Shown: piece after piece, positions 57,001 to 64,000 of the stretch
Position numbering within the stretch: position 1 is the first letter of the stretch
Layout of the letters: the number at the start of each line of letters is the position of its first letter
NCBI GenBank assembly: GCA_037976565.1
Contig: CP137673.1
Location: 2,910,218-2,974,217 of the forward strand
Source: Mesocentrotus franciscanus
Lineage: Eukaryota > Echinodermata > Echinoidea > Camarodonta > Strongylocentrotidae
Direction of reading: 5' to 3'
DNA: 64,000 bases
Position numbers and translations under genes: made by a program
The notes under the pieces: model-generated
The model's database searches: none
The model's input: the letters and a program-made list of their open reading frames with translations, nothing else
What the model was told of the DNA's origin: nothing

Positions 57001-60000
57001 ATAGCAGGTTGATTGATTTTCCGTCCAGGAGAGAGAGAGAAAGAAAGATAAAAGGGGGAGGGGGCGAGGAAGGTTAAAATATTTTATGATTGACAGATCA
57101 GGAGACACAGAGAAAGAAATAGGGAGGGGAGCGAGGGAGAGAAAGAATAAGAGAAGGGAAAGTGAGGGAGAGATAAGGAGAGAGAGGTATCATACGCAAA
57201 ATCAATCAAAGCAATCATATATACCGGTACATCTTTGTTTTGCATGCAATGTGATAGTAAACAAATATACCATGAACTGAGAGGCTCTAGTTGCAATAAT
57301 GGATTGAGGTGGCAGGAATAGCACTATTTTCTGAGGGGCGTAGCCTCGAAGGAAATAGTGCTATTTCTGTCGCTGAAGAATTCATAATTTCACTAGTGGC
57401 TTGAAATAGTGCATGATATATTTGTTTTATATTTTTCAAACCAACCTTCATAAAAATAATAATAATAATTTCTGTAACCAAGGAATCCACAAAGTCAAGA
57501 CCCAAAGCTGATGCTATACAAGTACTGCAGTAGTTTAGTCCAGTTACTGCGGCTCAGCATAAATTGCACAGCGTGAGTGCCGTGACACCGCGAGAGTTGC
57601 CCGCTGGAAGCATTTGAAATCCTGTACGCTCGCTGAATGCATGCACATGCAGTAGTGCCTTGAAAGTAAATATCTAAGACGTTATCCATGGTATAGTGCA
57701 TGACGTCACAGTATAGTACTATTTTTCTTATCGGTAACATCGTAGCAATGTTATGTTTGGTCACATGATGCTATGTTGACCAAGCACTGAACAGGATTTC
57801 ATATTATATTTGATATGAGCCCCTCCCTCTTTTCAAAAATATAATTACATATATGCTCACCAGGAAAGACATCTTCAATTGCCGAAATCTCTTGCTCACA
57901 GAAATCTGTGAGGAAACAATTCGGAGTCCATGGAACACCATCTGCTACCATCCAATCCTTGATTGTCTGTAGCCCTCGCTGTATGGCTGCCTTTGATTCT
58001 GTGTCGACAATAAACTCTCCAACAGAATAGCCCACATTTGTCTTCACAGCCAAGAAAAATATTGGCAGGGCATACTTCGTTGTTCTATATGTGGCATCCA
58101 GGAAACATGCGTTTCCATATCTATTGAGGGAAAAAACAAAACAAAAATCGTACTTTTGTTCACATTAATTAGAGAATTGGTTATCTATTTCTTTATTTGC
58201 AAGTTTGGTATATACTAAAAAGACAGAAATAACTAAATGAGAAACAAACTATGGCTTGTATAGTATTGTTAAGAGTATACAAATAATTTTAAGTATAATG
58301 AATGTATGCATGGTGCCCCAACTAAATTGAAACAGCATAATTTCTTTGACACTTATTTTTTTCTTTAAAAACAATTTGTGAAGTAATGTATGTCTGACAT
58401 TCCGAAAGAAATTGGGTAATCTTTCCAGACATACACCAGGGTTTAATAATCAGTCTGAATTATTAGTTTTCATAATTGCTATATTATGACCAACATAATT
58501 TCTGTCCAACTAGGAGCTATCTAAGAACATTCAATAGACATCAAATATCAGAAATTATATAAATTCCCTATCCCTTCAGGCAATACATTCACTTCATATT
58601 ATCTCAAATACCTGTGCAACAAATGATGCTGGAATTTGGTCTGGTGGCAAAAAAAGAAATGTGCATCTGAGGACGATGGAGGGATGATATCGGTGCTTGA
58701 AGCTAGGGTTAGGAGAAAATTTTCCTCAGGGCTCTGCTTTTGCCACTCACCAACTAGCTGATGGACATTATCTTGGTCAAGTTTGGAATACCTAATTTTA
58801 CAAATAAAAAACACAGACATAACTAAACAAGGCGATAGCCGTTAAATGTCTCGCCCACTTGCGCGCACTTGAACTCATTTGACCTTTGACCCCAAGAAAT
58901 CATGGAGGCCAATTATAAGGGCATCTACCAATAAAGTTTGGTTACAAACAGATGCAGGGTTTGAAAGTTATTCAAATTTTTGTAAGCGTCAGACAGACGG
59001 ACAGACAGACGGACCGATGGACGGACGCAATTTGGATCCCTTAGTCTCCCTCCACCTCATGGGCTCGACAAAACCTGCACTATGAAAGGATAATTAAAGC
59101 CTAAGTTTGCTCTGGAAATAACTTGGATGTAATGGAATCAGATGAATGGGAGGAACATTAAATGGTATCCTTTTAAGAGCATAATCAGACAATAATTACG
59201 AAATAAATTTTCCAAGTGAACTTGATGAATAAACATGAGTATTTTTGAAATTGAAGCATTTGCAGGTAAGCATCTGACTGGCATTACTTCTTCATGCTTT
59301 GTGTCCATTAAAAATACAATTTCTTACTTGATTCCAGACTATGGTTTGTAGATAGTGAACATACACAAGATATTTATTATTTTTCTAAAACATAGAAAGA
59401 ATCTTTTAATAATTGAGAAATTGCATTTAAAAAAAAATAATTCTGGGTCAATTCTTATGGCAACAGCTTGCCCATGACATCATCATCAGCTAGAAGAATA
59501 ACGTTGACCCTCTATTGATACCTTTCCAGATTACATTCTTCTTATATGTTGGCTTAGTTATATTGCCAACATTTTTTGCAGTACTTCTTGTAAATCATCT
59601 GCTTCGATCTACTTAACAAACAACATAATTCTAGGATGGAATTCCATTTAAGCATGGTTAATAGCCCTGCATGGTTTTCATGGTAATGGTAAAGAATATG
59701 TAGGTGGGATATGCTAAATATTATATTAAACTGATCCATCAAGTTTGTGAAAATTTAGCCAAATTAGCTTCTTTGTACCTTCTTGTTTGGTTTATGGTAA
59801 AAGAATAATGAAATGGGTTTTTACTTTTCAAATGTCTCCCTACTTATTTAAGATACATTTTAAAGCTTTAATAGACTGTAGACGCTCTTGATCAGAGTAA
59901 AAAGTATTTGAATTTGAAGACTAAAATCTCCATAGTAACTGAACGATCAGGATAAAATCAGATATTGATTTACTCTTTTCTCACTAGGAAAAAAATTATT

Positions 60001-63000
60001 CCTTTGCAAATCTCACTTTCTTTCTCAAGAAACTTCCAATTATAATTGGTATATGTTTGAAGTGTCCGATACAAATTTTGGGAGAAAAATAAATTTAATG
60101 GATCACTTTAATTTTGGATGTTGGTGATATAATAAATAAAATAAAAAATACTAATAGGTTTGATTAAAATAGTGCCTAATATCGTACATCTCTAAGCATA
60201 TAATTATGTTTGCATAAAATATTATGTTTGGTCCTTTTGCATAGTATGTTCCTGTTTGCAAACTAGTTCTCTCCATGTACAAAAATATCTGGTGAATCTA
60301 GGTCATGAAAGGACAAAAAGGTGCAAACTGAAAAGCATGCTATGCAACAAGATATAATACAAACTATTTTTCAAGGATAACCATACTACTGTTGAAAAAT
60401 TATGTCATTTTCATGCAGGGTTTTGCATTTTTGTACCATTTATTGAGTTTACAAAACATGAAGCTGTAAGGCAGGTTAAGCTAACCACTAATAAGAACAG
60501 CATAACATTACAAGCTTTTAGAAAAGGCAATAATAAGCAAGTTTTTTTATACAGAATATGTCATACTCAAATAAAACGGCAAGAATTATAAGCAATCAAG
60601 GAGAAAAAAAAAAGTGCACATCAAACATGAAACATGAAACCAGGATAGAAGGTAAATAGAAAAGTAATCAAATTGGACTACATTAATATGAAAAAATAGA
60701 AATATCGCAATTTGTATTGCCGCGCAATGCGAATGTATCCCCCGGCAGTGGCAGCGATTTTGTGTCATCCTTATGTTCGAAGAAGGGACAAAGATCCCCT
60801 CTCCCCTCCCTGAAACAAAAGGATGACATATAGAGATCGCCACTAGTGGCTCGGACTATTGTCAAGACTATAGGATAGGAGCAGCATCACCAAACCAATA
60901 TGTGTGTAGATTAGAGTATAATGTATCTCTGTAGAAAATTTGAAAGAAATCTTTTAAGAAATGTGGCAGTTAGAGCGCACAAAAGACAGCCACCAAAATA
61001 CGACCTCTGACCCTTAAACAAACGGAACACAGGTGGCAGCATCACCAAACACTAAAGATGTGTAGATTGTACTAAGATACATCTCCTTTCAAAATTTGAA
61101 AGAAATCCGTCACGAAATATGACCTGCAGAGCCCACACTAGAAACCCACCAAAATATGACCTTTGACCCTATAAAACACGGGACACTCGTGGCAGCATCA
61201 CTAAAAACTATAGGTGCGCAGATTTTACCAACATACACTTCCATACTCAATTTGAAAGAAATCTGTTAAGAAATGATGCAGTTATAGACAACACACTAGA
61301 GTGTATACACAACATATCTATCAAAATATGACCTTTGACCCTATAAAAGACGGAACACTGCAGGCAGCATCAACAAAATCTATAGGCTTGTAGATCGTAC
61401 CAAGATACACCTTCGTTCAAAATTTGAACAAAATCCCTTGAGAAATATGTGGCAGTTAGAGCGCACACAAGAATATGACGCGGCGGCGGACGCGGCGGCG
61501 GACGCGGCGTGACGCTGCTGAATGCAAAGTACCCCACCGGCATATTGCTGGGGGATACAATGAGAAAATATCTATACAGGATTTACATAAGAATTAAAGT
61601 GCACTATCAAGAACACATGCACACGTGTGAGATTGACTTGTACATATGTACATGAGAAGTTGAGAACCTTTCTTTACTCTATGACTAAGTATTTAAAACA
61701 TTACATTTATAGATGAAGGAAAAGGCAGAAATAACAGATATACAGTGTAGATCAGATTGAAAAGAAAGATGATAAGTTCACTTCAGATATTTTATAGTTA
61801 ATCCGGAGAATTGATATCATGAAACTGTGAAAGTGTGAATTATAGTGATTAGTTCTTCCAGTGCCCTCTAGAAAGCCAAAATTATGCAAGAATAATACTT
61901 ACTGTGATGAAATCAATTTTACTTACGTTAGTGTTGATTTGTGTCATATCAATCCTGTTTTTGGTTTTTTTGAGAAAAATTCATTTAAATGTGTAATGAT
62001 TATACAAGTACTGGACAAGGTGTAGTTTGGTAACAGAATCTGGTAAAATACCAGTGGTGTCACTTCACATTGGCTGTGTGTACAATTGAATAATTTTACA
62101 AAAAAAGGGGTTAATTTTTGCTTGTGTAGAATTGTAAGTAACCTGTTCATGCACTTCAAGATTCTTAGGGCCCATAGACTTTGTACATAGCCCACCCGGT
62201 TCCCTTAAGCAACAGGTTAAAAGGGTTTAAAGACTATATTTATGCAATATACTGCTTTAGTGTGTTAAGTTAAACAAAACATATTATATGTTTTTTTAAT
62301 AACATTAATAAAGTCAAAGTCAGGAAACAGCAAAAAAGTTAATGTTGAGACCTGTAATAATATTACTAAATATATATCACTACTTTGTGTAGGGTAGTGT
62401 AATGAAGTCTTACTAAATGTTGTTTTATATATATATATATACAAAATATTATACAACTTAAAAAATGGACTTGAAAATCACCTACAATCAGTTAATTTTT
62501 CCCCTTTTTTCAAACAAAGTTTCAAAATGATCCATCGGTTCTTAAAATAAAAACGAGTCAGAGACAGACGGACAACCCAAAAACATAATGCCTCAGGTCA
62601 CTTCGTTGGTGGAGGCCGAAAAATACTATGCAAGATGAAGTTATTTAACAATATGCAACTATTTTCAAATTTTACGTTCTTCCTGCCATGAGATATAGAA
62701 ATTTACCTCAACCGCATCTTTGCTGTGTAGATATGTTTACCCATAGTCTCATCTGATGGGTAGTATCCTGCATTTGTGAGAGGTGGTCTAGTTGCTGCTT
62801 CAGGGAACAGAACAGTTTCCACATGGACCTTCAGATGTCTTCGCATCTCCCCCACACTGCTCACTCCATGGGCAACCAATTCATCCAGTTTTGCCGACAC
62901 CTGTTTGTTGATGGGCTTCATGAAGCCTGTCACCTAAGATCAAGAAAAAATACCATTCACAGACATAGATTATGAATATATACATGGATCAATTATGATA

Positions 63001-63846
63001 TGTTTTTTAATCATGAATGTGATTATTACAATCATAATTAATTACCAACATTAAAAACCTACCTCTCCAAGACTGTGGACATTTTTGTGATCCTCATCAC
63101 TAGGAAGCTGAATATAAATCCGCTTCTCTATCTGGAGGGCATCACCTCTTGCCATAGCCTCTTTCACTCTCTGACTTGTCCTTTTCTGCTGATAGGTGGT
63201 AGAAGCCTGCAGAGAAAAATGTATACATAAAAATATAATTACATGTGATAAGTCCATTATAACCATTATCTCCATCAGCAAGAAAGGGACAAAACCAAAC
63301 ATGTTGTATTAAACATATCTTATGCTTAGGGACTTGTATACCTGCATGCTGGTAGCAAAGTCCCTTTCGGGCCATTTTGAAGGCCCAACATGCTTTACAA
63401 ATTAATACATAGATGTCACAAGCCTCTCTTACCATCTGAAAATACATGATTTCACTTGCCTGAACAGCTATATTGTACAAAATTGTGTTACACTCATAGC
63501 TTGATGGACGTAAGATTGCACATTTTCCTCCTAAAATAGACATCCTACCTGGGCCTTATCCCGATAACAAAGGACTTTTGACTTGGGCTTACCTAACACA
63601 ATAAGCTTTCATTTTGTTGGTGTTAATTTCCTTCTAAATGTGTTATTTTAAAATTTCTTGTATGTGCATTGATTATTAGTTCAGTGATAAGTGACAATGT
63701 CAGTGATATGTATACTTAATTAAACATTTGGCTACCTTAAAATCCATGATGCATGCTACTTCCCTCACGTGGAGTTTTGCTGGACATCCCATCTTCTTTG
63801 AAGACTGCATTTTCTTGGCTTTCTTTTTGCAGGATGGATGATCTCG
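53532..63846 (-). CDS. CARF-like (ALS2CR8 family) protein with MULE-type core, partial gene
   Basis: Minus-strand exons 63736-63846, 63063-63206, 62707-62933, 58612-58791 and 57861-58120 have AG/GT borders and compatible phases (0, 0, 2, 2, then 1). They encode KKMGCPAKLHVREV, GFMKPINKQVSAKLDELV, YYPSDETMGKHIYTAKMRLR, SKLDQDNVHQLVGEW, then YGNACFLDATYRTTKY and NCFLTDFCEQEISAIEDVFP. This order matches the calcium-responsive transcription factor-like family as I remember it. The LDATYRTTKY and LTD..E motifs are where MULE-type transposases carry the first two acidic catalytic residues. The 5' end is beyond the window. Exons between 57861 and 54019 (expected C-x-x-H block and SWIM finger) are not found, and the C-terminal exon has an in-frame TGA. 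It may be a host gene or a domesticated or decaying transposon relative. Confidence 0.7.
54181..54335. repeat. C-run plus purine-rich tract
   Basis: A poly-C run then AAAAAGAAAAAAGAG and AAGAAGGGAAAG repeats, like 37360-37580. Confidence 0.85.
54345..54435. repeat. CTAG/AGTAG-rich palindromic patch
   Basis: Dense TCTAGAC, ACTAGTAG, CCTAGTAG and GTCTAGTCTAGATCTAC motifs, several self-complementary, over about 90 bases. Confidence 0.75.
54785..55795. mobile_element. 1-kb foldback element with polypyrimidine and polypurine arms
   Basis: Terminal parts (about 54785-54843, TTTCAGCAACATTGTAAATC ... CCACGTTTGAATTTTATT; inverse at about 55733-55795) are inverted repeats. The left half, 54945-55190, is mostly C/T and the right half, 55205-55640, mostly A/G, so the whole can fold. 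A unit containing GATCAGTTGCGATTTTTCCC and AACAAGATGTAGATCGGGGG type sequence recurs near 54900 (inverted), 55325, 55480 and 55645. Confidence 0.72.
56085..56170 (-). pseudogene. tRNA-like remnant (Ser/Leu type)
   Basis: The complement has a perfect T arm (ATGGG-TTCGAAT-CCCAT) with a consensus B box, preceded by TCGTGCTATGTCGG, which resembles a long variable arm. The D arm and acceptor stem are not convincing. Probably a SINE head or tRNA pseudogene. Confidence 0.5.
56402..56940 (-). mobile_element. 3' end of CR1/L2-like LINE, reverse-transcriptase C-terminus
   Basis: The minus strand reads FAFVLSRLDIGNALLFNI, NLDKLQHAQKATARVL, SKYDHISPVLKKLHWLPIRK, RIEFKILLLTWKAVNGLAPD and YTPARSLRSS. After a stop or frameshift it continues AFSAAAPSLWNNLPFNLR and LETFKSKLKSYLF. 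This is the canonical end of non-LTR retrotransposon ORF2 in this clade. The 3' tail GGCGCTATATAAATGCC is followed by (TTA)n at 56403-56420. 5' truncated near 56940 and frameshifted, hence dead. It sits in the CARF-like gene, same strand. Confidence 0.92.
56960..57195. repeat. GA-rich low-complexity tract
   Basis: GGGAGAGAAAGAGAGACGGG-type sequence in two blocks separated by a repeated ATGATTGACAGATCAG. Confidence 0.85.
57861..58120 (-). CDS. CARF-like exon, MULE-type catalytic region
   Basis: 260 bp between ...ccctcaatag and gtgagc. It completes an Arg codon, then reads YGNACFLDATYRTTKYALPI, FFLAVKTNVGYSVGEFIV, KDWMVADGVPWTPNCFLTDF and CEQEISAIEDVFP. Candidate acidic residues are D in LDATY and D in LTDF. 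Confidence 0.86.
58612..58791 (-). CDS. CARF-like exon, SKLDQDNVHQLVGEW segment
   Basis: 180 bp between ...aaaattag and gtattt, completing an Arg codon and ending KFQHHLLH plus two bases of Arg. Joins in frame to both neighbours. Confidence 0.86.
58830..59075 (+). mobile_element. Small pearl-like fragment
   Basis: ATTTGACCTTTGACCCCAAG, one core-like unit, then (CAGA/CGGA)n microsatellite at 58990-59025. Same order as the larger elements, but the hairpin end is not clear. Confidence 0.45.
59080..60730. other. No gene seen
   Basis: AT-rich intron sequence of the CARF-like gene. No repeats or domains recognised. Confidence 0.55.
60735..61560 (+). mobile_element. Pearl/Helentron-like element with GTATCCCCC ends
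   Basis: A 5' GTATCCCCCGGCAGTGGCAG is followed by about four core units of some 160 bp (GGCAGCATCACCAAAC, TTTGAAAGAAATC, AATATGACCTTTGACCCT). Then comes a (GACGCGGCGGCG)n microsatellite (61474-61511) and a hairpin CCCCACCGGC...GCTGGGGGATAC at 61532-61556. A different sequence family from the ATGCCTCC elements but the same architecture. It lies in a CARF-like intron. Confidence 0.7.
62515..62628 (+). mobile_element. 3' end fragment of a pearl-like element
   Basis: GATCCATCGGTTCTTAAAAT (core remnant), AGACAGACGGACAACCC (microsatellite), ACATAATGCCTCAGGTCAC...GTTGGTGGAGGC (decayed 3' hairpin). Confidence 0.65.
62707..62933 (-). CDS. CARF-like exon, VTGFMKPINKQ segment
   Basis: 227 bp between ...gatcttag and gtaaat, phase 0 in and two bases over at the end. 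It encodes GEMRRHLKVHVETVLFPEA and AGYYPSDETMGKHIYTAKM. Confidence 0.87.
63063..63206 (-). CDS. CARF-like exon, ASTTYQQKRTSQRVKEAM segment
   Basis: 144 bp, 48 codons, between ...tctctgcag and gtaggt, phase 0 at both ends. It ends KNVHSLGE. Confidence 0.82.
63736..63846 (-). CDS. CARF-like exon, RDHPSCKKKAKK segment
   Basis: 111 bp, 37 codons, between ...tacctacag and gtagcc. It encodes SSKKMGCPAKLHVREV and IMDFK: the basic C-x-A DNA-binding-like segment at the N-terminal side of the family. Confidence 0.8.
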
Positions 63847-63919
63847 CTGTAGGTAAACAAACAGAAGAAGGAATAATTTATAGGTTAGCACTTAGCAGAA
63901 TAAAACTATTTACAAACTA

Positions 63920-64000
63920 TATGGATCTTCAACTGCATATACGTGCAGTTGAAGGTCAACAATGATACCTCGACCATTGCACAATTTTTATGTCAGGCCC
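63920..64000 (+). mobile_element. 5' end of another pearl-like element, cut by the window edge
   Basis: Hairpin CTTCAACTGCATATACGTGC..GTTGAAG, then ATGATACCTCGACCATTGCA, aligning with the 5' end at 38664-38712 (CTTCAACTGC, GATGCCTCCGCCATAGAGCA). Confidence 0.65.

Overview
The window looks like repeat-rich nuclear DNA of a marine invertebrate. Introns are long, with GT-AG splice sites. Host genes cover only a few percent of the sequence, and it is packed with inverted-repeat elements, non-LTR retrotransposon ends, MITEs and tandem arrays. A sea urchin or other echinoderm is my best guess, from protein similarity recalled from memory and from the repeat style (CAGTGGCGGATCC-type ends, frequent TACATGTA); the phylum is inference.

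Layout. (1) 113-14894, plus strand: eight 3' exons of COP9 signalosome subunit 3 (COPS3/CSN3), all joined by phase-0 introns; the 5' exons lie upstream of the window. Intron 1280-7818 contains, on the minus strand, an uninterrupted 342-codon gene for an immunoglobulin-like type I membrane protein (3791-4819). Other COPS3 introns hold a perfect 95-bp-arm hairpin, a MITE and a pearl/Helentron-like element. (2) 15152-21482: a 6.3-kb foldback element with tandem-repeat arms, starting 258 bp after the COPS3 stop and itself carrying a 2.3-kb insertion. (3) 24385-35352: a second, broken copy of the 3' end of the Ig-like gene. It is split by about 6.8 kb that includes a 5.2-kb long-TIR transposon, which contains a hAT-like element with a perfect 8-bp target duplication, which contains a smaller MITE. 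(4) 37927-51964: a tandem-repeat element interrupted at a TA dinucleotide by an 11.65-kb element (38134-49784). That element has arms made of AACCAGTAGA-type repeats and carries remnants of a THAP-like zinc finger and a SAP domain. (5) 53532-63846, minus strand: exons of a CARF-like (ALS2CR8 family) protein with a MULE-type RNase H-like core. One exon carries an in-frame stop and some expected exons were not found. LINE, foldback and pearl-like insertions sit in its introns.

Common theme. Inverted repeats occur at every scale from 50 bp to 11 kb. At least four separate large elements have arms built of tandem repeats. A second class is built of core monomers of about 145-160 bp, a tetranucleotide or trinucleotide microsatellite and a 3' hairpin. 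In most of these the core contains TGACCTTTGACC (DR1 nuclear-receptor type) motifs. These features explain most of the sequence outside the two host genes. All family assignments come from reading the sequence and memory; no database search was possible.
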